64,000 nt of DNA from Actinomycetota bacterium (GCA_009697815.1 WLRQ01000001.1:1-64000), one strand, 5' to 3'. Counted from the stretch's first letter, positions 38,500 to 47,265 are shown. The notes: generated by a model not told the origin, from the letters alone. A program made the numbers and translations.

Positions 38500-39482
38500 G
38501 CCTTGCCTTCACTGATCCACCGGGCGACCTCGGCGGCCCAGTAGGTGAGAACGATGTCGGCACCTGCGCGATGGATCGAGGTGATCGACTCCAGTACTGC
38601 GCGCTCGCGATCGATCCACCCCCTCGCGGCAGCGGCCTCGACCATGGCGTATTCACCCGACACCTGGTACGCCGCGACGGGAACATCGACGACGTCGGCG
38701 ACCTCACGGAGCACATCGAGGTAGAGGCTCGCCGGCTTGACCATCACGATGTCGGCGCCCTCGTCGATGTCGAGGCGCACCTCGCGCAGGGATTCGCGCC
38801 GGTTGGCCGGATCCTGCTGATAGCCGTGACGGTTGCCGGTGAGTTGAGAGTCGACGGCCTCGCGGAACGGGCCGTACAGGGCCGAGGCGTACTTCGCGGC
38901 GTAGGCGAGGACGGCGACATGCTCGGCACCCGCGGCGTCGAGTGCCATGCGTACGACGCCGACCTGGCCATCCATCATGCCGCTGGTGCCCACGACGTCA
39001 ACGCCCGCTTGCGCCAGCGCAGCGCCCATGTCGGCGTATCGCTCCAGGGTGGCGTCGTTGTCGACGTCGCCGTCGGCGCGCAGCACTCCACAGTGGCCGT
39101 GGTCGGTGAACTCATCGAGGCATAGGTCAGCCATCACGACGAGATCCTCGCCCACCTCGTCGCGAACCTCGGCCACGGCGATGTTGAGGATCCCGTCCGG
39201 ATCGGTGGCACCGGAACCGACGGCGTCCCGTGTGGCGGGAACCGCGAAGAGCATCACGCCACCGAGGCCGAGTGACACCGCTTCGGCGGCGGCGGCACGT
39301 AAAGACGCTCTCGAGTGGTGTACGACGCCCGGAAGCGAGGAGATCGGCGACGGCGCCTCGAGCCCTTCACGAAGAAACATCGGCAGCACAAGACCAGAGG
39401 GATGGAGACGGGTCTCGGCCACAAGTCGTCGAAGCGCTGGGGTGCGCCGGAGGCGGCGCGGGCGCTCGATCGGGAAGCCCAC
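38496..39482 (-). CDS. hemB: Porphobilinogen synthase (5-aminolevulinate dehydratase)
   Basis: A 328-residue enzyme joining two 5-aminolevulinates. Catalytic lysines sit in '[14 protein letters not shown]' and '[13 protein letters not shown]'. The metal-site segment reads '[14 protein letters not shown]', with Cys-x-Asp...Cys rather than the Cys-x-Cys...Cys of Zn-dependent forms, so metal preference may be mixed. GTG start, two bases after the hemD stop. Confidence 0.95.
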   Translation of the reverse strand: MGFPIERPRRLRRTPALRRLVAETRLHPSGLVLPMFLREGLEAPSPISSLPGVVHHSRASLRAAAAEAVSLGLGGVMLFAVPATRDAVGSGATDPDGILNIAVAEVRDEVGEDLVVMADLCLDEFTDHGHCGVLRADGDVDNDATLERYADMGAALAQAGVDVVGTSGMMDGQVGVVRMALDAAGAEHVAVLAYAAKYASALYGPFREAVDSQLTGNRHGYQQDPANRRESLREVRLDIDEGADIVMVKPASLYLDVLREVADVVDVPVAAYQVSGEYAMVEAAAARGWIDRERAVLESITSIHRAGADIVLTYWAAEVARWISEGKA

Positions 39483-39484
39483 GA

Positions 39485-41095
39485 TCAGGTCACCTTGCGA
39501 CGTGCGGCACCGCGACGCTTACTCGGACGCCAGACCGACTCGCCTGCCTCGGCTGCCGCGAGACGCATCGAATCACCATGAGCCGCAAGTGCTTCGGCGA
39601 GTGCCGCAACAGACGGGGTGTCAGCCATGACGTCGACGCGCAATCCGTGCTCCTCGGCCGTCTTGGCCGTGGCCGGACCGATGCAGGCCACAACGGTGGA
39701 CGCGTGGGGCTTGCCCGCGATGCCCACGAGGTTGCGAACGGTGCTCGACGATGTGAACAGCACAGCGTCGAATCCGCCTGTCTTGATGGCCTCTCGCGTT
39801 TCGGCGGCGGGCGGCGCGGCGCGGACGGTCCGGTAAGCCGTGACGTCCTCGACCTCCCATCCGAGCTCGATGAGCCCGGCCACGAGGGTGTCGGTGGCGA
39901 TGTCGGCACGCGGGAGGAACACCCGGTTGATCGGGTCGAAGACCGGGTCGAACTCGGGGAAGTCCTCGAGCAGCCCCGCGCTGCTCTGGTCGCCGGTGGG
40001 GACGAGGTCCGGACGCACCCCGAACGCGGTCAGCGCCGCTGCGGTCTGCTCGCCGACGGCGGCGACCTTGAGACCGGCGAAGGCCCGCGCGTCGAGGCCG
40101 TACTCCTCGAACTTCTCACGCACCGCCTTGACGGCGTTAACACTGGTGAAGGCCACCCACTGGAACCTGCCCGAGACCAGCCCGGTGATCGCACGCTCCA
40201 TCTGTTGGGGCGTGCGCGGGGGCTCGACCGAGATGGTCGGAACCTCGACCCCCACGGCTCCGAATCTCGTCAGTTGTTCGGAGAGGGCACCGGCCTGCTC
40301 CTTGGTCCGCGGGACCAAGACGCGCCATCCGAACAACGGCTTGGTCTCGAACCAGGAGAGCTTGTCGCGCTGAGCGACCGTCTCCCCGATCACGACGAGC
40401 CCGGGCCCGGCCTGCTTGGCGGTCTTCACCGCCAGAGGGAGTTCGCCGAGGGTCGAGGCGATCGTGCGCTGTTCGACGGTCGTGCCACCGCGGGTGATCG
40501 CGACTGGAGTCGTGACGGCGCGCCCAGCATTGATCAGCGCGCGCGCTACGTCGACCGCGCGATCGGCACCGTTGACCACGATCAAGGTGACGCGAGGATC
40601 GGCGTGCGAGGCCCAGTCGACCCCGGGATCATCGGCGTCGACGATGCGGACCTCGCGAGCCTTTCCACCGAGTAGTGAGATACCCGCGTAGGCCGGGATA
40701 CCGGTCAGGGTCGAGACACCGGGGGCGATGTCGAACGGCACCTTGTTCTTCGCCAGTGCCGCAGCCTCGGTCTGGAGCGCACCATCGAGGAGGGGGTCAC
40801 CGGAGAACAGCCGGACGACGGAGTTACCCGCCTTCGCCGCGTCGCCAACGATCTTCGCCCGGGCCGCATGGCTGAGCGGGAGACCGTCGTCGTCGAGTGC
40901 GGCGCGGACGTCGGCCTCGGGCGAGGCGAAGCCGCGCGCGAGGTCGACGACATCGACATCGGCGATCACGACATCGGCCTCGCGCAGCAGTGATGCCGCT
41001 CGAAGGGTCAACAGATCCGGGTCGCCGGGACCTACCGCAACGAACGCGACGGTGCCGACGGGGACCTTGCGGGTGCGAACTGACATGGCGCTCAT
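39485..41095 (-). CDS. Fused uroporphyrinogen-III C-methyltransferase / uroporphyrinogen-III synthase
   Basis: A 536-residue two-domain protein. Residues about 10-240 form a SAM-dependent SUMT domain ('VAVGPGDPDLLTLRAASLL', 'VVRLFSGDPLLDG', 'TPVAITRGGT'); residues about 255-515 are a HemD domain ('LFGWRVLVPRTKEQAGAL', 'DAVLFTSSSTVRNL'). HemD makes uroporphyrinogen III; SUMT diverts it to precorrin-2 for sirohaem or B12. Such CobA-HemD fusions are common in actinobacteria. The ATG overlaps the hemC stop by 4 bp. Confidence 0.94.
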   Translation of the reverse strand: MSAMSVRTRKVPVGTVAFVAVGPGDPDLLTLRAASLLREADVVIADVDVVDLARGFASPEADVRAALDDDGLPLSHAARAKIVGDAAKAGNSVVRLFSGDPLLDGALQTEAAALAKNKVPFDIAPGVSTLTGIPAYAGISLLGGKAREVRIVDADDPGVDWASHADPRVTLIVVNGADRAVDVARALINAGRAVTTPVAITRGGTTVEQRTIASTLGELPLAVKTAKQAGPGLVVIGETVAQRDKLSWFETKPLFGWRVLVPRTKEQAGALSEQLTRFGAVGVEVPTISVEPPRTPQQMERAITGLVSGRFQWVAFTSVNAVKAVREKFEEYGLDARAFAGLKVAAVGEQTAAALTAFGVRPDLVPTGDQSSAGLLEDFPEFDPVFDPINRVFLPRADIATDTLVAGLIELGWEVEDVTAYRTVRAAPPAAETREAIKTGGFDAVLFTSSSTVRNLVGIAGKPHASTVVACIGPATAKTAEEHGLRVDVMADTPSVAALAEALAAHGDSMRLAAAEAGESVWRPSKRRGAARRKVT

Positions 41096-42045
41096 GATGC
41101 GCTTCCCCTCACGGGACGAAGACCGGTCGCAGTGGCGGCGAGTAGGTCGAGGGCGAGCTCACGCCCGACTGCGACCGCATCGCCGGCTGCGCCGGTGACG
41201 GACTTCCGCACCTGGGTCCGACCGTCAACACTGACGACCGTTCCGGTCAGGTGAACGAGCACCTCACCACCGATCTCGGTGACGGTGGCCAAGGCGCCAA
41301 CAGGCGCCGAGCAACCGGCCTCGAGGGTGGCAAGGAGTGAACGCTCCGCGGTGACGGCGACGCGGGATGCGACATCGTCAAGAACGCGAAGCGCGTCGAG
41401 CAGTGCGAGGTCGGTCTCGACCTCGCGGCACTCGACCGCCAACGCCCCCTGGCCGGGGGCGGGCAGCATCTGGTCGGGCTCGAGCACCTCAGAGACCGCG
41501 TCGAGGCGGTCGAGGCGCGCGAGTCCCGCATGGGCGAGAACAACCGCGTCGAGCTGTCCGTCAGAGACTTTGCGCAGCCGGGTGTCGACGTTGCCGCGGA
41601 CGGCCACAATCTCCAGATCAGGCCGGATGGCCAGCAGTTGCGAAGCCCGACGCGGTGACCCTGTGCCAACCCTGGCGCCGACGGGGAGCGAGGCGAGTGT
41701 GGCGCCGTCGCGAGCGACCAGGACATCCCGCGCGTCGGCTCGAACAGGGACAGCCGCGAGACGCAGCCCCGGGGAGGCGGAGGTCGGGAGGTCCTTGAGG
41801 GAGTGAACCGCAACATCGGCCTCGTCACGAAGCAGTGCCTCGCGGACGGCGGTGACGAACACCCCGACCCCGGCGAACGAGGTGAGCGGGGTCTGCTGAT
41901 CTGTGTCGCCGTGAGTGCGGACCTCGACGAGCTCGACCTGCCGACCCAAGAGGGATCGCAGGGCGACGGCGATCTGCTCGGACTGCGTCGTGGCGAGCAG
42001 GCTGCCGCGGGTGGCCACCCGAACCGGAGCCAACGCGGGGGTCAT
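41092..42045 (-). CDS. hemC: Hydroxymethylbilane synthase (porphobilinogen deaminase)
   Basis: A 317-residue enzyme polymerising four porphobilinogens. It has 'VATRGSLLATTQSEQIA' at the start, the active-site Asp in 'VHSLKDLPT', 'GTGSPRRASQLL' and the dipyrromethane-cofactor cysteine in 'LEAGCSAPVGA' (near residue 237). The ATG overlaps the hemA stop by 4 bp. Confidence 0.97.
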   Translation of the reverse strand: MTPALAPVRVATRGSLLATTQSEQIAVALRSLLGRQVELVEVRTHGDTDQQTPLTSFAGVGVFVTAVREALLRDEADVAVHSLKDLPTSASPGLRLAAVPVRADARDVLVARDGATLASLPVGARVGTGSPRRASQLLAIRPDLEIVAVRGNVDTRLRKVSDGQLDAVVLAHAGLARLDRLDAVSEVLEPDQMLPAPGQGALAVECREVETDLALLDALRVLDDVASRVAVTAERSLLATLEAGCSAPVGALATVTEIGGEVLVHLTGTVVSVDGRTQVRKSVTGAAGDAVAVGRELALDLLAATATGLRPVRGSAS

Positions 42046-43424
42046 GTGAGCCCCTCGAGCAGCTGGTCGTAGGTGGGATCTGGCACAAGGTCGCTGGTGA
42101 GCGGGTCGTCGCGACCAGCGACGACAGAGGACGCCTCGTCAGCAGCCGTGAGCGCCTCGATCGCCTCCGGATCGAGATCGAATAGCCGATGCAGCGCCGT
42201 GGCATAGCGCGCTCCGTCAGGATCGGCCGCGAGTTCCTTCATCCGCACGGTGGGCGTGTGGAGCAATGTCGAGACCGCTCGTCGCAGCGACCGCGCGACT
42301 TCGTCGGCGTCGGCGTCGTCGATCCCGGGAAGGCGCAGACGAAGGCGCTGCAGCTCAGCCTCGACGACACGATCAGCACGTGCGCGCAGGGACACAACGA
42401 TCGGCTCGACACGCTGTGCCGCCATCGCCGCGAGGTGGGCTCGCACCTCGTCGGTGACAATGGCGCGTGCAAGTTCGACATCGCGCTCGGAGGCATGAGC
42501 GCCCGGCACGTCGATCAACGAGCCCAGATCCAGGCGCGTCACGCCCGGGAGGTCGCCGATCGACTCCTCGGTGTCGCGCGGCAGCGCAAGGTCGACGACG
42601 ACGAGCTCGGCGGAGTTCATCGAGCGAGCGACGCTCACGTCGTCGGCGGTGAGGACGAGCCCCGTGGAGCCGGTGCATGAGACGACAACGTCGACCGTGG
42701 CCAGATGATCAGGCAAGGACGAGAGCTCGATGGCGCGCCCTCCGACAAGAGCCGCAAGGCGCTCGCCATTGGCCCGGGTGCGGTTCGCAATAAGGATCTC
42801 GGTGACCCCGAGGCGCGCGAGCACCGTGGCGGCGAGACTGCTCATCGCTCCGGCGCCGACCACAAGTGCGGCGCGCCCGACCAACGTGCCGCCGAATCTT
42901 TGGGCCGCGAGATCGAGCGCGACGCTCACGATCGAGACCCCGGCACGGTCGATCCCGGTGTCGTGGTGCACACGCTTGCCCACGCGAAGGGCGGCCTGAG
43001 CCAGATCGTTGATGCTGCGCCCGGCGGTGGCGGCGTCCTGCGCGGACTTCAGCGCGCCTCGGACCTGCCCCAGGATCTGCTGCTCGCCAACGACCATGGA
43101 GTCGAGGCCGGACGTGACCTCGAACATGTGCTGGACTGCGCGGTCTTCATAGCGCACATAGAGGTGGGGAGTGAGTTCCTCGCGCGGCACACCCGTGGCC
43201 TTGGCGAGGATCTCGGTGACATCGACGACACCACCGTGGAACTTGCTGACCTCGGCGTAGATCTCGACGCGGTTGCAGGTGGACAGCACGAGCGACTCAG
43301 CGACATGAGGCGAGGCCAAGAGGTCAACCTGAAGCCTCTCGGCGGCCGGGTCGAGAAGGGCGATGCGATCAAGCAGCGACACAGGTGCGGTGCGGTGGCT
43401 GATGCCGACGACAAGCAGAGTCAT
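42042..43424 (-). CDS. hemA: Glutamyl-tRNA reductase
   Basis: A 460-residue enzyme making glutamate-1-semialdehyde from Glu-tRNA, the first committed step of haem synthesis. The start is 'LLVVGISHRTAPVSLLDR', the catalytic cysteine is Cys50 in 'LSTCNRVEIYAE', and the NADPH domain has 'VVGAGAMSSLAATVLARLG'. A C-terminal dimerisation helix domain ends near 'LDPEAIEAL'. ATG overlaps the rex stop by 4 bp, so it is coupled to the redox repressor. Confidence 0.97.
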   Translation of the reverse strand: MTLLVVGISHRTAPVSLLDRIALLDPAAERLQVDLLASPHVAESLVLSTCNRVEIYAEVSKFHGGVVDVTEILAKATGVPREELTPHLYVRYEDRAVQHMFEVTSGLDSMVVGEQQILGQVRGALKSAQDAATAGRSINDLAQAALRVGKRVHHDTGIDRAGVSIVSVALDLAAQRFGGTLVGRAALVVGAGAMSSLAATVLARLGVTEILIANRTRANGERLAALVGGRAIELSSLPDHLATVDVVVSCTGSTGLVLTADDVSVARSMNSAELVVVDLALPRDTEESIGDLPGVTRLDLGSLIDVPGAHASERDVELARAIVTDEVRAHLAAMAAQRVEPIVVSLRARADRVVEAELQRLRLRLPGIDDADADEVARSLRRAVSTLLHTPTVRMKELAADPDGARYATALHRLFDLDPEAIEALTAADEASSVVAGRDDPLTSDLVPDPTYDQLLEGLT

Positions 43425-44113
43425 GCGGGCACCTCCGGGCGAAGGTGTTTGCGCTGCTCGTGGAAGGCCAGGATCTGGAGTTCGGTCGCGAGATCTACCT
43501 CGCGCACGTCCACCCCCGCCGGAGTCGTGATGAGCGCCGGCGCGAAGTTGAGGATGCTGGTCACACCCGCGGCGACCAGGCGGTCGCAGACAGCCTGGGC
43601 GGCGGAGGCCGGAGTGGCAATCACCCCGATGCTGGCGTCGCCCTCGGCGACGACATCCTCGAGGTCGTCGATCGAGCGGACCTCGACAGACTCGCCATTG
43701 GGCCCGGCTAGGACCTTCTCGCCCACGCGGGCGGGGTCGGCGTCGAGCAGTCCGACAACACGGAAGCCACGCGAGGCGAAACCGCCGTAGTTGGCCAGCG
43801 CGTGCCCGAGGTTACCGATACCCACGATGACCACCGGCCAGTCCTGTGTGAGGCCGAGCTCGCGGGCGATCTGGTAGATGAGGTAGTCGGTGTCATATCC
43901 GACACCTCGAGTGCCGTAGGAGCCGAGGTGCGAGAGGTCCTTGCGTAACTTCGCGCTCGTGACACCAGAGGCGGCGGCGAGCTCTTCACTCGAGACCGAG
44001 GCGACACCAGCCTCCGACAACTGCAGGAGCACTCGGTGGTAGATCGGCAACCTCGCGACGGTGACATCGGGGATGAGACGTCGAGGTGTGTCAGTAGTCC
44101 GAGACACGGACAT
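43421..44113 (-). CDS. rex: Redox-sensing transcriptional repressor Rex
   Basis: A 230-residue repressor. The N-terminal winged helix has 'LRKDLSHLGSYGTRGVGYD' (near residues 56-74), the Rex recognition region, and the Rossmann domain has 'VVIVGIGNLGHALANYGGFASRG' for NAD(H). NADH binding releases it from TTGTGAA-N4-TTCACAA sites. The ATG at 44113 has GGGGGTGAGG upstream. It heads the rex-hemACD... array, the same order as the autoregulated rex-hemACD operon of Streptomyces coelicolor. A clear target site lies at 24688-24705. Confidence 0.95.
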   Translation of the reverse strand: MSVSRTTDTPRRLIPDVTVARLPIYHRVLLQLSEAGVASVSSEELAAASGVTSAKLRKDLSHLGSYGTRGVGYDTDYLIYQIARELGLTQDWPVVIVGIGNLGHALANYGGFASRGFRVVGLLDADPARVGEKVLAGPNGESVEVRSIDDLEDVVAEGDASIGVIATPASAAQAVCDRLVAAGVTSILNFAPALITTPAGVDVREVDLATELQILAFHEQRKHLRPEVPA

Positions 44114-44159
44114 GTTCCTCACCCCCTGGCTGCCTGGTCGGCCCCGCCAGATTAGGTAG

Positions 44160-44177
44160 TTCGGAACGAACGCACAA
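44160..44177. promoter_or_regulatory. Degenerate Rex-like site upstream of rex
   Basis: On the minus strand TTGTGCGTTCGTTCCGAA agrees with 10 of 14 defined positions of the Rex operator, 47 bp ahead of the rex ATG and next to a TAATCT -10-like sequence. Autoregulation is known for rex in relatives, but this site is too weak to be sure. Confidence 0.3.
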
Positions 44178-44218
44178 AGTCGCGACGGATGACCGTTCCA
44201 CATACCGGACGGTGAGGG

Positions 44219-44236
44219 ACGTGACGCTCGTCACGT
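44219..44236. promoter_or_regulatory. CRP/FNR-type palindrome GTGA-N6-TCAC upstream of rex
   Basis: ACGTGACGCTCGTCACGT is an 8-2-8 perfect palindrome, and its core GTGA-CGCTCG-TCAC has the spacing of CRP-family sites (such as GlxR/Crp in actinobacteria). It lies 106 bp before the rex start and after the end of the desaturase gene. Confidence 0.45.
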
Positions 44237-44287
44237 TCCCGGACCCCCGGTGTCGGAGAGGAGACTCCTGTCACATCTCGGGGTGCC

Positions 44288-44320
44288 CCTGAGTTGATCC
44301 TGAGTTCTCGCCCGGGTAGA
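44288..44320. terminator. Possible stem-loop just after the desaturase gene
   Basis: GTTGATC and GATCAAC form a 7-bp stem around a 19-nt loop directly downstream of the desaturase stop codon (minus strand). No U-tract follows, so its role as a terminator is uncertain. Confidence 0.25.
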
Positions 44321-45265
44321 TCAACGGGCCTCGGTGCGCTCCTGACGGGCCGCGCGGCGCTCCTCGAACCGCGACGCGGCCGTGTCGAGCCCCGTCATGA
44401 ACCCCGCAAGACGCTCTCGGGCCTTCTCGCCCTCGGCGCCGAAGTCGGTGCGGTCCCAGACATTCCACGCCCGCAGGACAGGTGCCAGGACCTCATCGTG
44501 GTGAATCCGCAGGTCGTAGATCCCTGCCATCGCGATGGCCACAGACCGTCGCGCGAAGCCCTCGACCTCGTTGCCGGGCATCGCGAAGTCCTCCGCAACC
44601 TCGACGACCGCGGCCATCGCAGCATCAGGGGCGTAGTCGAAGGCAGCCGCAACCACGTTGCGGTAGAAGAGCATGTGGAGGTTCTCGTCCGCGGCGATGC
44701 GCGCCAGGAGGCGGTCACAACCGGGGTCCTCACTGTGGCGGCCGGTGTTGCGGTGGGCGATGCGGGTCGCGAGCTCCTGGAAGGAGACGTAGGACATCGT
44801 CGCCAGGACACTTCCCACGGCGGCGGAGTCGTAGCCGCGGCTCATGTGATCCATGCGCTCGCGTTCTAGGGCGATCGGGTCGACCGCGCGCGTCACCGTG
44901 AGGTAATCGCGAATGGCGATCCCGTGACGACCCTCTTCGGCAGTCCAACGGTGCACCCACTCACCCCATGCGCTGTCGCGACCGACGGTGTCGCTGAGTG
45001 AACGGTGGTAACTCGGGAGGTTGTCCTCGGTGAGCAGATTGACCACGAGTGCCGTACGGGCGACCCCATCGACCGGTGACTGTTCGGGATCCCACGCCTC
45101 ACCCTCGTACTCGCCCTCGAAGTTCGTGCCTTGGCCCCAGGGCACGTACTGGTGGGGGAACCACTCCTTGGCCGTGGAGAGGTGTCGCTCGAGCTCGGCG
45201 GTGGCCACCGGCTCGAGCACGGCGACGAGCTCGGCGTTGGTGGGGCTGTCGGCGACGGCGGTCAT
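44321..45265 (-). CDS. Acyl-ACP desaturase (ferritin-like di-iron enzyme)
   Basis: A 314-residue type-2 fatty acid desaturase. The di-iron ligands are visible as 'EEGRHGIAIRDYL' (near residues 110-122) and 'DENLHMLFYRN' (near 193-203), with an earlier glutamate in 'LLTEDNLPSYH'. It introduces a double bond into acyl-ACP using O2 and reduced ferredoxin, similar to mycobacterial DesA proteins. ATG with CAGGAG upstream. A palindrome overlaps its presumed -10 region. Confidence 0.93.
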   Translation of the reverse strand: MTAVADSPTNAELVAVLEPVATAELERHLSTAKEWFPHQYVPWGQGTNFEGEYEGEAWDPEQSPVDGVARTALVVNLLTEDNLPSYHRSLSDTVGRDSAWGEWVHRWTAEEGRHGIAIRDYLTVTRAVDPIALERERMDHMSRGYDSAAVGSVLATMSYVSFQELATRIAHRNTGRHSEDPGCDRLLARIAADENLHMLFYRNVVAAAFDYAPDAAMAAVVEVAEDFAMPGNEVEGFARRSVAIAMAGIYDLRIHHDEVLAPVLRAWNVWDRTDFGAEGEKARERLAGFMTGLDTAASRFEERRAARQERTEAR

Positions 45266-45284
45266 GGGGGTACTCCTGACGTGT

Positions 45285-45302
45285 GGTTACGGAACCGTAG
45301 CC
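45285..45302. promoter_or_regulatory. Operator-like inverted repeat ahead of the desaturase gene
   Basis: GGTTACGGAACCGTAGCC is an 8-2-8 inverted repeat with one mismatched pair, 20-37 bp ahead of the ATG. On the minus strand it contains TACGGT, which may be the -10 box, so a bound regulator would block transcription. The regulator is unknown; a lipid-responsive TetR-type protein would be a natural guess. Confidence 0.45.
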
Positions 45303-45353
45303 TGCCGAGGAGCCTGGCGTCACGACGAGTGGCCAGGCGGCCACCCTGGGAGG

Positions 45354-45653
45354 TCAGTGCGGACGCGCCAAGGCAGCCCTCAGGCGCACCGGGTCGACCC
45401 GGTAGAAGTCGTGTTGCGCACCGTCAACGAGCACCACGGGGATCAGTTCCCAGTACTGGTCGGCGAGGTCGGGGTGCTCGAGGATGGACAGTTCGACGAA
45501 TGTCTCGCCCAGCTCCGAGCACACCTGCTCGATCACCACCCGGGCGTCTTCGCACAGGTGGCACCCCGGCTTGCCCACCAGAGTGACGCGGGCTGTCCGG
45601 CTGAGGTGGTCGTCATGGGCGCCGGAGCCGCCCCCGGATGTTGACTCGCTCAC
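45354..45653 (-). CDS. Glutaredoxin-like protein (CxxC)
   Basis: A 99-residue thioredoxin-fold protein of the DUF836/glutaredoxin-like kind, with CHLC in 'VGKPGCHLCEDARVVIEQV' and the cis-proline region 'YWELIPVVLVDG'. The start is the GTG at 45653, overlapping the acyl-CoA ligase stop by 4 bp. A homologue lies just upstream of hemA in M. tuberculosis (around Rv0508). Partner unknown; it may serve as a thiol donor for haem or redox proteins nearby. Confidence 0.85.
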   Translation of the reverse strand: MSESTSGGGSGAHDDHLSRTARVTLVGKPGCHLCEDARVVIEQVCSELGETFVELSILEHPDLADQYWELIPVVLVDGAQHDFYRVDPVRLRAALARPH

Positions 45654-47224
45654 AGAGAGTCCTGGCGCAGACGAACGCGGGCGATCTTGCCCGTCGAGGA
45701 GTGCGGCAGGCTCTCGACGATCTCGACGACCGTCGGGCACTTGAACCGCGCCAACCGTGACTCGCACAGTGCCGAGACCTGGGCACCGGTCAGCGTGTGG
45801 CCCGGGAGCGCGACCACGAGCGCCTTGACGGTCTCCCCCGTGGTGGCGTGCGGAATACCGATGACTGCCACCTCGGCAACGTCCGGGCTCGAGGCAATCA
45901 CGGTCTCGATCTCGAACGGATAGACGTTGAACCCCGACACGATGACCAGGTCGCGTCGCCGGTCGACGAGATGGAGATCGCCGTCGTCGTCGGCATAGGC
46001 GATATCGCCGGTGGCATACCAGCCATCGGGCCCGGGTCCATCACTACCGTCGGGCCAGTAGCCGGAGAACAGGTTCGGGCCCCGGACCCAGATCTCGCCA
46101 GGGTCGCCGTCCTCGACATCTCCGGGGGCGTCCCATCCGCCGGAGTTCTCCAGATCACGCAATCCGGGAACGCCCGAATCTTCGACGAGCCGCACCTGGA
46201 CCCCCGGCAGAGCAGACCCGACGCAGCCGGGCTTGGGACGACGGTAAACCATCGTGGACGACACCACCGGCGCGGCTTCAGTGAGGCCATAGCCCTCCCA
46301 CACGGGGTGGCCCGCATGGGCGGTGAACGTGTCGAACAGTGCCCTGGTGAGCGGGGCCGCACCGGAGATGACCGTGCGAACACCCGCGAGCCGACGACCA
46401 AGATCAGGTATACGGGCCCAGGCGACAAGCACCGGAGGGGCCACGGGGACGTGGGTGATCCCATGGGTGACGATCACCTCGAGCGCCGTCTCAGGCGAGA
46501 ACCTCGCGAGCAGCACCGAGCGCGCACCCGTCGCCACCGCGAGACCGAGCACTGCGTTGAGGGCGTAGATGTGAAAGAGCGGAAGTACGACCAGAACCAC
46601 GTCGTCGCCGAGCATGGGCTCAGGATCGATGGCCCTGAGTTGAGCGATATTCGCGAGCAGCGCTCGATGGGTCAGCATCGCTCCGCGCGAGAGGCCACTG
46701 GTTCCTGAGGTGAACAGCAGGACCGCGAGTGACTCAGGGTCGAACGCTTGGCTACCCGTCGCGAGGTGGGGCGCGTCGGCTCTCTGGCCAGCTCGGATGA
46801 GTGCCTCGAACGAGGTGCTACCGACGAGCACGAGTTCAGCAGGCGTGGCGCGGGTCGCCTCGAGGGCGACCAGTTCGGTGGCCTCCTCGGCCACGACGAG
46901 CCGAGCACCCGATCGCGCGAGGAGATCTGTCACCTCGGCGGTGGTGAAGGCCGTGTTGATCGGCACGGCGACCATCGCAGCGCGCAGGATGGCGAAGTAG
47001 CTGACAACGAATTCGATGCGGTTGCCCAGCAGCAGTGCGACGCGGTCGCCGGCGACAAGACCCTGCCTCAGCAATCCGGCGGCCAGTGCATCGACCGAGG
47101 ACTCGAGGGCCGCCCACGTGGTCTCGAAGCCGTGGGACGCATCAAGGAACGCGATGTCGTCGGGGCGGGAGCTCGCAGTTTCGCTGAGCAGGTCAGCAAG
47201 GTTTGTCTGCGTGGGTTGGGTCAC
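45650..47224 (-). CDS. AMP-dependent acyl-CoA synthetase/ligase (FadD-like)
   Basis: A 524-residue class I adenylate-forming enzyme: P-loop 'LLFTSGTSGLSRGAMLTHR' (near residues 168-186), 'YGLTEAAPVVS' (A5), 'GWYATGDIAYADDDG' (A7), 'RRRDLVIVSGFNVYPFEIE' (A8) and 'PHSSTGKIARVRL' with the catalytic lysine (A10). It most likely activates fatty acids to acyl-CoA; chain length cannot be told. GTG start; a 19-bp palindrome spans the start codon. Coupled to the glutaredoxin gene and upstream of the desaturase. Confidence 0.9.
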   Translation of the reverse strand: MTQPTQTNLADLLSETASSRPDDIAFLDASHGFETTWAALESSVDALAAGLLRQGLVAGDRVALLLGNRIEFVVSYFAILRAAMVAVPINTAFTTAEVTDLLARSGARLVVAEEATELVALEATRATPAELVLVGSTSFEALIRAGQRADAPHLATGSQAFDPESLAVLLFTSGTSGLSRGAMLTHRALLANIAQLRAIDPEPMLGDDVVLVVLPLFHIYALNAVLGLAVATGARSVLLARFSPETALEVIVTHGITHVPVAPPVLVAWARIPDLGRRLAGVRTVISGAAPLTRALFDTFTAHAGHPVWEGYGLTEAAPVVSSTMVYRRPKPGCVGSALPGVQVRLVEDSGVPGLRDLENSGGWDAPGDVEDGDPGEIWVRGPNLFSGYWPDGSDGPGPDGWYATGDIAYADDDGDLHLVDRRRDLVIVSGFNVYPFEIETVIASSPDVAEVAVIGIPHATTGETVKALVVALPGHTLTGAQVSALCESRLARFKCPTVVEIVESLPHSSTGKIARVRLRQDSL

Positions 47225-47238
47225 GACCTGATCGTGAC
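47220..47238. promoter_or_regulatory. 19-bp palindrome over the acyl-CoA ligase start
   Basis: GTCACGACCTGATCGTGAC is a perfect 7-5-7 inverted repeat covering the ligase GTG (47222-47224) and reaching 28 bp short of the divergent HAD gene. If the ligase is leaderless, this covers its transcription start. It looks like an operator for a dimeric repressor. Confidence 0.5.
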
Positions 47239-47252
47239 ACAGCGGAGGTCGG

Positions 47253-47258
47253 TAGGCT
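47253..47258 (+). promoter_or_regulatory. -10 box TAGGCT for the HAD gene (leaderless)
   Basis: TAGGCT ends 7 nt before the ATG at 47266, with no Shine-Dalgarno sequence between, so transcription should begin at or beside the ATG. Confidence 0.55.
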
Positions 47259-47265
47259 CGGCATC

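Noticed and set aside
38496-39482. Unusual Cys-x-Asp metal site of HemB as novel
   Set aside because: Mixed metal-site variants of HemB are known, and I recall this pattern from other actinobacteria, so it is noted only in the gene entry.
39485-41095. CobA-HemD fusion as a novel bifunctional protein
   Set aside because: Such fusions are well known in actinobacteria and other bacteria.
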